A DNA stretch of 57,786 nucleotides from Planctomycetaceae bacterium (GTDB taxonomy: Bacteria > Planctomycetota > Planctomycetia > Pirellulales > Pirellulaceae), in contig JAJTFC010000019.1 in the NCBI GenBank assembly GCA_021298315.1, positions 1 through 57,786 on the forward strand, in the 5' to 3' direction. The notes below the pieces were generated by a model. The model did not search any database. It worked only from the letters and a program-made list of their open reading frames with translations, and was not told where the DNA came from. Within the stretch, counting starts at the first letter, position 1; every line of letters begins with the position of its first letter. This document shows, piece by piece, positions 26,389 through 35,579 of this stretch. The position numbers and the translations under genes were made by a program.

Positions 26389-27735
26389 ATGCTAACTTTG
26401 GTCAAGCAATGGTTGTTGAACGTTCTTTACGCGATGCTGCTTGTTGCGGTTTCCCCATGGATCCTCTATCGCCGGATCGCACAAGGTCGTTATCGAAAAG
26501 GTTGGTCTGAGAAACTCTTTGGATCTCTGCCGGATCTGGCCAACAGGAAGTCCCAATCGCAAGAGCATGTGCAAGATGGGCCGATTGTGTGGTTTCATGC
26601 GGTGAGTGTCGGGGAATTGCAAGTCATCCGGCCCCTTGTCGAGCGAGCAGCAAAAGAATTACCCGGTGTGCGAGTGCTCGTTACCACCTCGACCGATTCG
26701 GGAATGGAGCTAGCTCAAAAGCTCTACTCTCAACATTCGGTCTGTTTTGCACCCCTTGATTTTACTTGGGCGATCGACCGTGCATTGGATCGCATCAAGC
26801 CCGATTTAATCGTCTTGGCCGAACTGGAACTGTGGCCCAACTGGATCTTAAACGCCTCGAAACGCAAAATACCGATCGTGGTCATCAATGGACGACTGAG
26901 TCAAAAGTCGCTTCAGGGTTATCGCCGAATCGGCTCGATCGCTCGAAATATCGTTCGCAGGATTCAGTGGATTGGAGCTCAAAGCGAAACGATTCGCAGT
27001 CGATTCATCGAGCTGGGTTGCGATGCTGCGAAAATACAAGTCGTTGGGAATATCAAATTCGATGGGGCCAATGATGATCGCAATCATCCCGAAGTCCGAT
27101 TGCGAGCACAGCAACTCAGACTATCGGAGCCGACTCCATGCATCTGGTTGTGCGGGAGTACTCAAGCCCCCGAGGAGAGGATATGCCTGGACACCTTTTG
27201 CGAGCTTGCAGATCGGTACCCGAACCTGAAATTGATTTTGGTGCCTCGGCATGCGGAACGGTTTGATGAAGTGGCAAAGATGGTTCAGGCAACCAACCTC
27301 CCTTGGGGGCGGCGCTCGAGCTTCTCAAGCCAAGGGCTCGATGAGCACTGGAGGATCTTCTTGGCGGACTCCGTCGGTGAACTGCGATGGTGGTGGGGTT
27401 TGGCTGATCTGGGATTCGTCGGCGGAAGCTTCGGTTCGCGTGGCGGCCAAAACATGATCGAACCATGCGCCTATGGTGTGGCGACTTGCTATGGACCCAA
27501 CACCCGAAACTTTACCGACATCGTTGGGATCCTGCAGGAAGCCTCGGCAGCGACTCAGTTGCAAACGCCACAGGACCTCAAGCCATGGGTTGTAAGGATG
27601 CTCGAAGATCAGCCATCTCGAGTCCAGCTCGCCAAGCGGGCCCAGGCCATCACCCAGGAGCATCGGGGTGCCACCGAGCGCACTTGGAAGCAAATATCCC
27701 AAATTCTCTCGGGGGACAGACCCCGGGGTTTTTAG
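26389..27735 (+). CDS. waaA: 3-deoxy-D-manno-octulosonic-acid (Kdo) transferase
   Basis: 448 residues. Adds Kdo to lipid A in the inner leaflet, consistent with a Gram-negative LPS-type envelope. N-terminal membrane anchor (LNVLYAMLLVAVSPWILYRR), then WFHAVSVGELQVIRPLVE, VLVTTSTDSGMELAQ and the acceptor-side Glu region LAELELWPNWI. The C-terminal GT-B half has the donor-site segments LCGSTQAPEE, LVPRHAERFDE and GFVGGSF. ATG at 26389 or an adjacent in-frame GTG at 26386 is possible. Starts 36 bp after the gamma-glutamyltransferase stop. Confidence 0.95.
   Translation: MLTLVKQWLLNVLYAMLLVAVSPWILYRRIAQGRYRKGWSEKLFGSLPDLANRKSQSQEHVQDGPIVWFHAVSVGELQVIRPLVERAAKELPGVRVLVTTSTDSGMELAQKLYSQHSVCFAPLDFTWAIDRALDRIKPDLIVLAELELWPNWILNASKRKIPIVVINGRLSQKSLQGYRRIGSIARNIVRRIQWIGAQSETIRSRFIELGCDAAKIQVVGNIKFDGANDDRNHPEVRLRAQQLRLSEPTPCIWLCGSTQAPEERICLDTFCELADRYPNLKLILVPRHAERFDEVAKMVQATNLPWGRRSSFSSQGLDEHWRIFLADSVGELRWWWGLADLGFVGGSFGSRGGQNMIEPCAYGVATCYGPNTRNFTDIVGILQEASAATQLQTPQDLKPWVVRMLEDQPSRVQLAKRAQAITQEHRGATERTWKQISQILSGDRPRGF
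27710..27732 (+). terminator. Possible intrinsic terminator at the end of waaA
   Basis: CGGGG (27710-27714) and CCCCG (27721-27725) form a GC stem with a six-base loop, followed by GGG and TTTTT just before and within the TAG stop of waaA (27733-27735). It separates waaA from the groEL island. Confidence 0.45.
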
Positions 27736-27897
27736 GGAGCTTTGCTGGCCAAAAACGGTCCTGGATCCACACGGTGGACACTTGCGCAGGCCACTGCCTA
27801 AATTGACAGACAAGGCTTTCGATCCGACTTCAAGGCTGATCCTAAGTCCTTACTTGTAAACGCTTTAAATAAAACCATAGGCGGTTTTTAGGCGGCT

Positions 27898-27913
27898 TGG
27901 CACGCCGATTGCT
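27898..27913 (+). promoter_or_regulatory. Sigma-54 (RpoN) -24/-12 promoter of the groEL island
   Basis: TGGCACG-ccga-TTGCT matches the RpoN consensus TGGCACR-N4-TTGCW at every conserved base, including the invariant GG and GC dinucleotides. Transcription would begin near 27925, giving a leader of about 54 nt before the groEL1 GTG. An inverted repeat AAAACC (27871-27876) / GGTTTT (27883-27888) lies just upstream and could be a regulator site. No CIRCE inverted repeat is visible in the 243-bp gap. Confidence 0.75.
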
Positions 27914-27978
27914 AGATTGGATCCGCACTCAGTTCGACTGCCAAATCGGGCCGAATTTCATCATTCAAGGAGTTCAAC

Positions 27979-29676
27979 GTGGCAAAACAAATGGTATTTG
28001 ATGACGAAGCACGCCAGCCCTTGTTGGCGGGTGTTTCGAAGTTGGCTAGAGCGGTTCGCTCGACCCTGGGACCCCGCGGACGAAACGCGGTTTTGGACAA
28101 AGGTTGGGGTTCTCCCCGGATCACCAAAGACGGTGTGACTGTCGCCGAAGAGATCGAATTAGACGATCCGTACGAGAATCTCGGTGCTCAGCTTGTGAAA
28201 GAAGCCGCTAGCAAGACCAACGACGTGGCTGGCGACGGCACGACCACCGCGACGGTTCTTGCCGAGGCTATCTTCCGAGAAGGTCTCAAGATGATTGCCG
28301 CCGGGGCTGATCCGATGTCGCTGTCTCGCGGAATCGCCAAGGCTGTCGAAGTCGTGCATGAAGAAATCAGCAAGATGTCGACTCCTATCGATGGCAAGAG
28401 TAAGAAAGAGATCAAGCAAGTTGCAACTATCGCAGGCAACAATGACCCGGCTATCGGTGATGTGCTCGCCGAAGCCTTTATCAAGGTCGGCAAGGACGGC
28501 GTGATCGCTGTCGAAGAAGGTCGTGGAAGCGAGACGACCGTCGAAGTCGTTGAGGGGATGCAGTTTGATCGAGGTTTCCTCTCCCCGCAATTCGTCACCA
28601 ATCAAGACGAAGTGACCGTCGAGCTCGAAGATTGCTACATCCTGATTCATGAAGACAAGATCAGCAATAACAAGAAGCTCATTCCGATTCTCGAAGCCAT
28701 CAGCAAGGCCAAGAAGCCTTTGTTGATCATCGCCGAAGATATCGAAGGCGATGCGTTGGCAACTCTCGTTGTCAATAAGATGCGTGGAATTCTGAGTGTC
28801 GCGGCGGTGAAGGCACCCGGTTATGGGGATCGTCGCAAGGCGATTCTGGGCGATATCGCGACACTGACCAATGCCAGTGCGATTTTCAAGGATCTGGGTA
28901 TCGACCTTGAGTCGGTCAAGATCAGTGACTTGGGTCGCGCCAAGCGAATCCGTATCACCAGCGAAGAGACCGTGATCATCGGCGGAGCTGGTAAGAAGGA
29001 TAAGATCGAAGGTCGAGTCGTTCAGATTCGCAGAGAAATCGAAAACACCGATAGCGATTATGATCGCGAAAAGCTCCAAGAGCGATTGGCAAAGCTCGCC
29101 GGCGGTGTGGCTCAGATCAACGTCGGTGCTGCGACCGAAACCGAGATGAAAGAGCGTAAGGCTCTGATCGACGATGCTAAGGCTGCGACCCAAGCGGCTC
29201 TTGCAGAGGGGATTGTTCCTGGCGGTGGCGTAGCGCTTTTGCGATGCGAAGCTGCCTTGGATAAGCTCAAGCTCGAAGGAGATGCGGCCCTTGGTGTTCG
29301 CATCGTTCGCAATGTTTTGGACTATCCGCTTCGATCCATTGCCAACAATGCAGGCCTCGATGGGGCTGTGGTTGTCAACCGTGTTCGCAAGCTCAAGGAT
29401 AAGAACGAAGGCTACGATGCCAACGCGGATAAGTACGTCGACATGATCAAGGCTGGTATCATCGATCCTGCTAAGGTTGTTAAGACTGCTTTGAGCAATG
29501 CCGCTAGTGTCGCTTCGCTGCTTCTAACGACCGAATCGCTCGTGACAGAAATCCCCAAGGAAGAAGAGCCAGCAGGGGGTGGTCACCACCATGACCACGA
29601 CGGCATGGGTGGTATGGGCGGTATGGGTGGCATGGGTGGCATGGGCGGCATGGGTGGTATGGGCGGCATGATGTAG
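27979..29676 (+). CDS. groL1: Chaperonin GroEL, copy 1 (GGM tail plus His-rich insert)
   Basis: 565 residues. ATP-driven protein-folding chamber subunit that works with GroES in the cytosol. GroEL marks: [16 protein letters not shown], the ATPase [40 protein letters not shown] and [13 protein letters not shown]. The tail is a GGHHHDHDG stretch followed by repeated GGM, ending GGMM. GGM tails are typical of the main folding GroEL; the four His/Asp residues add metal-binding potential. The GTG start is set by AAGGAG seven bases upstream. It is the first gene of the unit, ahead of groES, the reverse of the usual groES-groEL order. Confidence 0.97.
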   Translation: MAKQMVFDDEARQPLLAGVSKLARAVRSTLGPRGRNAVLDKGWGSPRITKDGVTVAEEIELDDPYENLGAQLVKEAASKTNDVAGDGTTTATVLAEAIFREGLKMIAAGADPMSLSRGIAKAVEVVHEEISKMSTPIDGKSKKEIKQVATIAGNNDPAIGDVLAEAFIKVGKDGVIAVEEGRGSETTVEVVEGMQFDRGFLSPQFVTNQDEVTVELEDCYILIHEDKISNNKKLIPILEAISKAKKPLLIIAEDIEGDALATLVVNKMRGILSVAAVKAPGYGDRRKAILGDIATLTNASAIFKDLGIDLESVKISDLGRAKRIRITSEETVIIGGAGKKDKIEGRVVQIRREIENTDSDYDREKLQERLAKLAGGVAQINVGAATETEMKERKALIDDAKAATQAALAEGIVPGGGVALLRCEAALDKLKLEGDAALGVRIVRNVLDYPLRSIANNAGLDGAVVVNRVRKLKDKNEGYDANADKYVDMIKAGIIDPAKVVKTALSNAASVASLLLTTESLVTEIPKEEEPAGGGHHHDHDGMGGMGGMGGMGGMGGMGGMGGMM

Positions 29677-29771
29677 CTGTCCTGCTCGATCCGAATCTCT
29701 CGATCGGGTCACCTATCCAAAATCAAAACAAATCATAGATCTCCAATTCAACACAAAAAAAGGTGAATGCA

Positions 29772-30068
29772 ATGGCCAAAGTCAATATTCGTCCACTCGA
29801 TGATCGCGTCGTCGTACAACCGATGGAAGCAGAGCAAACCACTGCCGGTGGTATCGTTCTTCCAGATAGCGCTAAGGAAAAGCCACAGCGAGGCAAAGTC
29901 GTTGCTGTTGGACCTGGCAAGTTGCTCGATAACGGCGTTCGAGCCACTTTGAGTGTCGCTGTTGGTGACGAAGTCATCTTCGGCAAATACGGCGGAAGCG
30001 AAATCGAAGTCGACGGTGTCGATTACAAGATCCTTCGCGAAAGCGATGTGCTTGCTAAGCTCGCTTAG
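29772..30068 (+). CDS. groS: Co-chaperonin GroES
   Basis: 98 residues. Heptameric lid of the GroEL chamber. [16 protein letters not shown] start, the mobile loop [18 protein letters not shown] with its Gly-Gly-Ile-Val-Leu GroEL-binding motif, [10 protein letters not shown] and the [15 protein letters not shown] strand. The ATG at 29772 is preferred over a GTG nine bases earlier because that GTG lies within the AGGTG ribosome binding site. Sits between two groEL genes with gaps of 95 and 47 bp. Confidence 0.97.
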   Translation: MAKVNIRPLDDRVVVQPMEAEQTTAGGIVLPDSAKEKPQRGKVVAVGPGKLLDNGVRATLSVAVGDEVIFGKYGGSEIEVDGVDYKILRESDVLAKLA

Positions 30069-30115
30069 TCGTCTAATCCATCGGTAAATAACCTCTGTAT
30101 AAGGAACTGCGAAGC

Positions 30116-31735
30116 GTGGCTAAGCAATTAATGTTTGACGATCAGGCTCGTGCGCGGATGCTTGCGGGCGTTGAAAAGTTGGCGAATGCGGTCGCTGTGA
30201 CCATGGGTCCTACCGGACGCAACGTCATCATCGATAAGAGTTTTGGCGGGCCGACTGTGACCAAGGACGGTGTTACGGTTGCCAAAGAGATTGAGCTCGA
30301 AGACCGATTTGAGAACATGGGCGCCAAGTTGGTTGTCGAAGTCGCTCAAAAGACTAGTGATCTTGCGGGTGACGGCACGACCACGGCAACTGTTTTGGCT
30401 CGAGCAATTTTCAAAGAAGGCCTCCGCAATGTTGCTGCCGGAAGCAATCCATCGGCAATTCGACGTGGGATCGACAAAGCTGTTGATGCTGCTGTTGAAA
30501 AGTTGCATCAGATGGCAAAGCCTGTCAGCAGCCGTGACGAAGTCGCCAGTGTTGGGGCAATCTCGGCAAACAACGATATGTCGATCGGATCGTTGCTTGC
30601 TCAATCCCTCGAACGCGTTGGCAAAGATGGAGTGATCACTGTTGAAGAAGGCAAGACTGCCGACACCACCGTCGAGTACGTTGACGGGATGCAGTTTGAC
30701 AAGGGATACGTGTCGCCTTACTTCATCAACACTCCTTCGGACATGAGCTGCACGCTGGAAAATGCGTTGGTGTTCATGTACGACAAAAAGATCAGCAACA
30801 TCAGAGACCTGATCCCTCTCTTGGAAAAAGTAAGCACTTCAGGTCAACCCCTGCTGATTATCGCTGAAGATGTTGATGCAGAAGCCTTGACGCTCTTGGT
30901 AGTTAACAAGCTCCGAGGCACCATCAATGTTTGTGCGGTGAAGGCTCCTGGGTTTGGTGATCGTCGCAAAGCGATGCTTGGTGATATCGCCGTCCTGACC
31001 GGTGGCACGTTCATCAGCGAAGACCTTGGTATCCAGTTGGAAAAAGTTTCTCTAGAGCATCTTGGACGAGCCAAGAAGGTTGTTGTCGACAAGAACAACA
31101 CCACGATCGTCGAAGGTGGCGGGGATCGCAAGTCGATCGATCAACGCGTGGCTCAAATCCGCGCTCAAATCGAGCAGACAGATAGCGAGTACGACAAGGA
31201 GAAGTTCCAAGAGAGACTCGCCAAACTCGCAGGTGGTGTGGCGGTCATCAGCGTTGGTGCAGAGACCGAAGCCGACATGAAGCAAAAGAAGGCTCGCGTC
31301 GAAGATGCTCTCCATGCGACTCGCGCTGCGGTTGAAGAAGGCATTCTGCCCGGTGGTGGCGTGGCTTTACTCCGCTGCACCGAAGCGGTATCGAAAGTTG
31401 TCAGCAGCCTTTCCGGTGACGAGAAGACCGGTGCGGACATCATCCTCAGAGCTTTGGAAGCTCCTCTTCGCCAGATCGCCGACAATGCGGGGATCGACGG
31501 TAGCGTGGTAGCCGATGAAGTTCGTCAAAAGTCAGTCAACATGGGTTACGATGCCAACAAGGGAACCTATGTGGATATGCTCAGTGTAGGGATCATCGAT
31601 CCGGTTAAGGTAGTGCGAACCGCTTTGGCCAACGCCGCGAGCATCTCCGGATTGCTTCTTACGACCGAAGCTCTGGTTACCAACCTGGATAAGGAAGATA
31701 AGAAGAAGCGAAAGATCGAAGGAACTGTGCGCTAA
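30116..31735 (+). CDS. groL2: Chaperonin GroEL, copy 2 (no GGM tail)
   Basis: 539 residues. All GroEL ATPase and apical motifs are present ([55 protein letters not shown]). The C-terminus is short and basic ([12 protein letters not shown]) with no GGM repeats, so its cavity floor differs from copy 1. The apical substrate face also differs at several sites, suggesting client specialisation. The GTG start has AAGGA eleven bases upstream. It ends 74 bp before a strong intrinsic terminator. Confidence 0.97.
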   Translation: MAKQLMFDDQARARMLAGVEKLANAVAVTMGPTGRNVIIDKSFGGPTVTKDGVTVAKEIELEDRFENMGAKLVVEVAQKTSDLAGDGTTTATVLARAIFKEGLRNVAAGSNPSAIRRGIDKAVDAAVEKLHQMAKPVSSRDEVASVGAISANNDMSIGSLLAQSLERVGKDGVITVEEGKTADTTVEYVDGMQFDKGYVSPYFINTPSDMSCTLENALVFMYDKKISNIRDLIPLLEKVSTSGQPLLIIAEDVDAEALTLLVVNKLRGTINVCAVKAPGFGDRRKAMLGDIAVLTGGTFISEDLGIQLEKVSLEHLGRAKKVVVDKNNTTIVEGGGDRKSIDQRVAQIRAQIEQTDSEYDKEKFQERLAKLAGGVAVISVGAETEADMKQKKARVEDALHATRAAVEEGILPGGGVALLRCTEAVSKVVSSLSGDEKTGADIILRALEAPLRQIADNAGIDGSVVADEVRQKSVNMGYDANKGTYVDMLSVGIIDPVKVVRTALANAASISGLLLTTEALVTNLDKEDKKKRKIEGTVR

Positions 31736-31809
31736 CCGGCTCGCAAGCACTTCGCACGCCAATAAGGTCATTTGGCGGGTAGTTGCTTAGCAGCTACCTG
31801 CATTGCCGG

Positions 31810-31839
31810 GGTCATTCGAAGATCGAATGACCTTTTTTT
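31810..31839 (+). terminator. Intrinsic terminator between groEL2 and dnaJ
   Basis: A perfect 9-bp stem, GGTCATTCG (31810-31818) with CGAATGACC (31824-31832), and a five-base AAGAT loop, followed at once by seven T (31833-31839). This is a textbook Rho-independent terminator for the groEL unit. An ATG (31827) that could be read as an upstream dnaJ start lies inside the 3' arm. Confidence 0.85.
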
Positions 31840-31886
31840 CTGAAGCAATCAAAAAGCGCCGTACAAAGGGTACTTCCACAAATACC

Positions 31887-33020
31887 GTGTCATCGCAATC
31901 TAAACGTGATTACTACGAAGTTCTCGGGGTCAGCAAGTCGGCATCCCAGGATGAGATTGCCAAGGCGTATCGCAAGCTGGCAGTGAAGTACCATCCTGAT
32001 TCGAATCAGGGAAACACCGACGCGATCAACAAGTTCAAAGAGGCCGCTGAAGCTTACGAAGTTCTTTCGGATACTGAGAAGCGAGCCAGGTACGATCAGT
32101 TCGGGCACGCCGCTGCTGCCGGTGGGCCAGGATTCGGCGGGGTAGGGGACATCTTCGAAGCCTTTGGCGATATGTTCGGTGGATCGATCTTCGAAGACTT
32201 CTTCGGAGGCGGACGCTCTCGCTCAAGAGTCCGACGCGGTGCGGATCTTCGATGCGATGTGACCCTCGACCTCGAGGAGGCAGCCAAAGGGGTTACTAAA
32301 ACCGTTTCACTCACCCGCTATGCATCTTGCGAAAAATGCAAAGGATCAGGTGCTGCCGAGGGATCCCAGCCTGAGACTTGCCGCAAGTGCCAAGGTCGAG
32401 GTCAGGTCGTCCAAGCCACAGGTGTCTTGCGAGTCCAAACGACTTGCCCAATATGCCGTGGGAGTGGCAAGACGATTAGCAACCCATGCAACAGTTGCGA
32501 CGGAAATGGACTCAGACCTCACGAAGTCAAACTCGAGGTCAAAATCCCTGCAGGTGTGGATGACGAAATGCGGGTAAGACTCCAAGGGGAGGGACAACCA
32601 AGCCCAGATGGTGGTCCGCGCGGAGATGCCTACTGCTTTATCCATGTCAAACCACACCCGCTCTTTAAGCGAGATGGTCAGGATCTAATCCTTCAGTTTC
32701 CTATTTCGTTTAGTCAAGCTGCACTCGGTGCAAAGGTCGAGATACCGACCCTCGACGGTCGCAAGGATTTCGATGTACCAGCCGGGACTCAAAGCGGGAC
32801 GGTCTTTAGGTTGCGTGGCCAAGGAATGCCTGATCCACATTCGGGAGCCAGAGGAGATCTATTGGTCCAGACCTTCATCGAGGTTCCAAAGAAGCTAAAC
32901 AAGCGGCAACAAGAACTTCTGCGAGAATTGGCCGAAATCGAGGAGAAGAATATCTCCCCAGAACGTAAGACTTTCATGGACAGAATCATGGCCTATTTTC
33001 AAGGCCAAGGCAACAGTTGA
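31887..33020 (+). CDS. dnaJ: Chaperone DnaJ (Hsp40, type I)
   Basis: 377 residues from GTG at 31887, the normal DnaJ length. J domain ([20 protein letters not shown], with HPD in YHPDSN), Gly/Phe-rich linker (about 75-110), the four zinc motifs [24 protein letters not shown] and CNSCDGNG, then the client-binding C-terminal domains. It stimulates DnaK ATPase; dnaK is not in the window. In-frame starts at 31827 (ATG in the terminator stem) or 31803 would add an unconserved basic extension. No strong Shine-Dalgarno is found at the GTG (AAAGGG is 16 bases away), so the start is the uncertain part. Confidence 0.92.
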   Translation: MSSQSKRDYYEVLGVSKSASQDEIAKAYRKLAVKYHPDSNQGNTDAINKFKEAAEAYEVLSDTEKRARYDQFGHAAAAGGPGFGGVGDIFEAFGDMFGGSIFEDFFGGGRSRSRVRRGADLRCDVTLDLEEAAKGVTKTVSLTRYASCEKCKGSGAAEGSQPETCRKCQGRGQVVQATGVLRVQTTCPICRGSGKTISNPCNSCDGNGLRPHEVKLEVKIPAGVDDEMRVRLQGEGQPSPDGGPRGDAYCFIHVKPHPLFKRDGQDLILQFPISFSQAALGAKVEIPTLDGRKDFDVPAGTQSGTVFRLRGQGMPDPHSGARGDLLVQTFIEVPKKLNKRQQELLRELAEIEEKNISPERKTFMDRIMAYFQGQGNS

Positions 33021-33036
33021 ACGTTGAGCATTTACT

Positions 33037-33609
33037 ATGAGTAACGATAAGGATAAAGACAAAGACCTAGACCCTAACGCTCAGGCTTCGAACGACTCGT
33101 ATTTTGCCGATGGAGATTCATCGCAGAACGATTCGCACGACGATTCCCCTGAGCTGCTTATCCAAGAGCTTGAGCAGCAAGTTGTTGAACTCAGGGATCG
33201 GGAGCTCAAGGCGCAAGCCGAATTGGAGAATTTCCGACGACGCATGCTCCGAGATGTCGACCAGCAATTGAGATTTTCGTCGATGCCCTTGGTGACAGAT
33301 TTGCTCGAAGTCTTGGACAATCTCAACCGAGCTATGGAGTCGGCGGTTCCAACTGCCGGTAGCGAAGGTCTCATTGCGGGCGTGAAGCTTGTGCAGCAGC
33401 AGTTTGTCAATGTCTTAAGCAAGCACCAATGCAAGCAGATCCCAAGTGTTGGGATGCCGTTTGACCCGAATGTCCATCAAGCGATCTCTCAGCAGCCAAG
33501 CGTTACGCATGCAGCGGGCACCGTTATGCTCGAGCATAGTGTAGGTTACATGCTCCATGACCGAGTGGTACGACCGAGCATGGTCGTCGTCTCGACCGGT
33601 CCGGCGTAG
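33037..33609 (+). CDS. grpE: Nucleotide exchange factor GrpE
   Basis: 190 residues. Releases ADP from DnaK. The acidic, disordered N-terminus (DKDKDKDLDPNAQ) is followed by the long helix (LEQQVVELRDRELKAQAELE, NFRRRM). The four-helix segment PLVTDLLEVLDNLNRAM and the beta-wing with PFDPNVHQAI and RPSMVVVS come after. Sixteen bases downstream of dnaJ, so the two share a transcript. Confidence 0.96.
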   Translation: MSNDKDKDKDLDPNAQASNDSYFADGDSSQNDSHDDSPELLIQELEQQVVELRDRELKAQAELENFRRRMLRDVDQQLRFSSMPLVTDLLEVLDNLNRAMESAVPTAGSEGLIAGVKLVQQQFVNVLSKHQCKQIPSVGMPFDPNVHQAISQQPSVTHAAGTVMLEHSVGYMLHDRVVRPSMVVVSTGPA

Positions 33610-33650
33610 CGACTTGCTAAGTACCTCAACGCGATCAAGGATTTCCGAAT

Positions 33651-34004
33651 ATGCCAACCTATGATTATGAATGCGACGCGTGCGGTCATCGATTCGAATT
33701 GTTTCAGAGCATTTCGGCTGACCCAGAAAAAAAATGTCCTGAGTGCAAGAAACTTAAACTACGGCGGCTTATCGGTACGGGTGCAGCCGTCGTGTTTAAA
33801 GGCTCAGGTTTTTACCAGACCGATTACCGCAGCGATTCCTACAAGAAATCGGCTGCGGCCGATAGCAGTCCTTCCTCATCAAGCAGCGAGAAGGCATCGA
33901 GCGAGACATCCAGTTCTGAGAAATCCACCTCGGACAAATCGACCAACAAATCTGCTGGGGGAAGTTCGTCCTCTTCGGAGAAAAAAACCAAGAAGAAAGA
34001 CTAG
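33651..34004 (+). CDS. FmdB-family zinc ribbon protein with Ser/Lys-rich tail
   Basis: 117 residues. The FmdB regulatory domain is at the N-terminus (MPTYDYECDACGHRFELFQS, then KKCPECKKLKLRRLIG); Cys pairs bind zinc. The GSGFYQTDYRSDSYK segment is typical of these short proteins. Residues 60-117 are low-complexity Ser, Lys, Glu and Thr. Molecular function is unknown in most species. Forty-one bases after grpE, so probably the last gene of the chaperone transcript. Confidence 0.9.
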   Translation: MPTYDYECDACGHRFELFQSISADPEKKCPECKKLKLRRLIGTGAAVVFKGSGFYQTDYRSDSYKKSAAADSSPSSSSSEKASSETSSSEKSTSDKSTNKSAGGSSSSSEKKTKKKD

Positions 34005-34008
34005 GGTC

Positions 34009-34025
34009 GATGCTCGTGGAGCATC
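34009..34025. terminator. Perfect short hairpin between converging genes
   Basis: GATGCTC (34009-34015), GTG loop, GAGCATC (34019-34025) immediately after the FmdB stop. No T-run on either strand, so termination efficiency is doubtful. Its place between converging genes fits a bidirectional end signal. Confidence 0.4.
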
Positions 34026-34031
34026 ACAGAA

Positions 34032-35579
34032 TTATTGGCTGCTGATGGCTCGGCATAAGGATTCATAGGACGCTTCCTGGCTGACGATCACGTCCGTCGC
34101 ACCCAGTTGGTTCAGAACTTGGGCCACTCCAGGGGATATCGCGATCCATCGAACCAGCATCGCATGGGAACCTAGTAGTTGCCAAGCCGACTTGGCAATA
34201 TTGCCGCTCGTTGCAGTCACTGCAATCTTTCCACTTTGTCGGTCCGATGCCTCGATCCTGGATTTGATCGAATCGATGTCGTGCCAACTTTGTGTTGGTA
34301 TTTGTTCGTAAGCATTCACGGTTCGAACTAGGCTAGCGATGCCTGTGAGCCTTTGACGCAGAGTTGCTTTTCCTTCTGGCGTTTGGACTAAGGTGATCCG
34401 TTTATTGCGGGCTTGCTCGCTCCACTCCTCGAGCAGTACATCGGCTCCCATCGCCTCTCGGGGGTTGTTGGAATCACTTCCAGCGACCCAATCGGCCTTC
34501 AGACCTTTTTCCTCGAGTGCTTGCGCGGTCGATCGCCCGACGGTTGCAATACGCACACCATGGAGCCTCCGAGAATCAAATCCTCGGTCCGAGAGTCTCT
34601 TGAAGAAAAACTCAACTCCGTAGCGACTTGAAAAGACAATCCAATCGGTTTCATGCAGAGTATCTATGGCTTGGTCGATCTCCTCGGGCGAACCTGGCCG
34701 AATCTCTAGAACAGGCCGAACCAGCACCGATACGCCACAGGTTTGGAGCATCTGGGAGAGGCGTTGGGCCTGGGCCTGGGGGCTCGTTACGATGACCGCT
34801 GGGACTCTCATGGGTGTTCTTAAGGACGAAGGCGATTTGAATCGCACCAGTGCACCGATGATGCTCACTGCTGGTGCTTTAAAATGGGGATTGGCCTCCA
34901 GAGTCCGTGCGACGGTCCCTAGTTCGCATTCGAGCACCTCTTGGTCGGGCATGCTACATTGCCTAACGATCGCCACCGGAGTGCTCGAAGGTTTTCCGGC
35001 GGCTATGAGTTTTTGACTCCAGATGGATGCAGCACTGATCGACATGTATAAAACAAGAGTCCCGGGGAAGCGGGCCAAGGCCTCCCAATCGAGTTGATCT
35101 TCGGCGTCCGATTCACCGTCGTGATTCTGCAATTGCGCGGCGACCAAGGCCACACCTGAGCTCCAATCCCGATGTGTCAATGGGATACCGGTATAGGCAC
35201 TCAGGGCCAGCGCCGCAGTCAAACCCGGGATCACCTCGTAGGGGATCCCTTCGGCTTCAAGCCGTGCAATCTCCTCTGATGTTCTAGCAAAGACGGCGGT
35301 ATCACCTCCTTTGAGGCGAACAACACGTTGATGCTCTCGGGCGCTGCGAACGATCAAGTCATCGATCTGAGATTGGATCCATGCTCCACGGTTACCCCTT
35401 TTGCCAACGCATATTTTTTGGCACTCTAGAGGGGCGAAATCCAAGATCGCTTCGTTGACCAGCCCATCGTAAAGGATGATATCGGCTTGTTCGATGACAT
35501 GTCTGGCACCGAGTGTCAGTAGTTCAGGTGCTCCCGGGCCGGCACCGACCAAATAGACCACACCTTTGTTGACTGTCAT
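34032..35579 (-). CDS. Fused uroporphyrinogen-III C-methyltransferase and uroporphyrinogen-III synthase
   Basis: 515 residues. The N-terminal half (1-250) is a CobA/SUMT-type SAM enzyme: VYLVGAGPGAPELLTLGA, VRLKGGDTAVFARTSEEI (usually GGDPFVF), PGLTAALALSAYTGIPLTHR and LVLYMSI. The C-terminal half (about 265-515) matches HemD, which closes and inverts ring D of hydroxymethylbilane: VIVTSPQAQAQRLSQMLQ, IVFSSRYGVEFFFKRL, VGRSTAQALEEKGLKAD and AVTATSGNIAKSAWQLLG. Together they lead from hydroxymethylbilane toward sirohaem or cobalamin. The ATG overlaps the upstream TGA (ATGA), indicating translational coupling with the FG-GAP gene. Confidence 0.93.
   Translation of the reverse strand: MTVNKGVVYLVGAGPGAPELLTLGARHVIEQADIILYDGLVNEAILDFAPLECQKICVGKRGNRGAWIQSQIDDLIVRSAREHQRVVRLKGGDTAVFARTSEEIARLEAEGIPYEVIPGLTAALALSAYTGIPLTHRDWSSGVALVAAQLQNHDGESDAEDQLDWEALARFPGTLVLYMSISAASIWSQKLIAAGKPSSTPVAIVRQCSMPDQEVLECELGTVARTLEANPHFKAPAVSIIGALVRFKSPSSLRTPMRVPAVIVTSPQAQAQRLSQMLQTCGVSVLVRPVLEIRPGSPEEIDQAIDTLHETDWIVFSSRYGVEFFFKRLSDRGFDSRRLHGVRIATVGRSTAQALEEKGLKADWVAGSDSNNPREAMGADVLLEEWSEQARNKRITLVQTPEGKATLRQRLTGIASLVRTVNAYEQIPTQSWHDIDSIKSRIEASDRQSGKIAVTATSGNIAKSAWQLLGSHAMLVRWIAISPGVAQVLNQLGATDVIVSQEASYESLCRAISSQ

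Noticed and set aside
27736..27978. CIRCE (HrcA) operator upstream of groEL1
   Set aside because: No TTAGCACTC-N9-GAGTGCTAA-like repeat was found; only a short AAAACC/GGTTTT inverted repeat.
28159..29193. A 344-residue open frame on the minus strand opposite groEL1
   Set aside because: It is a shadow of the GroEL codon bias, has no ribosome site and no recognisable domain.
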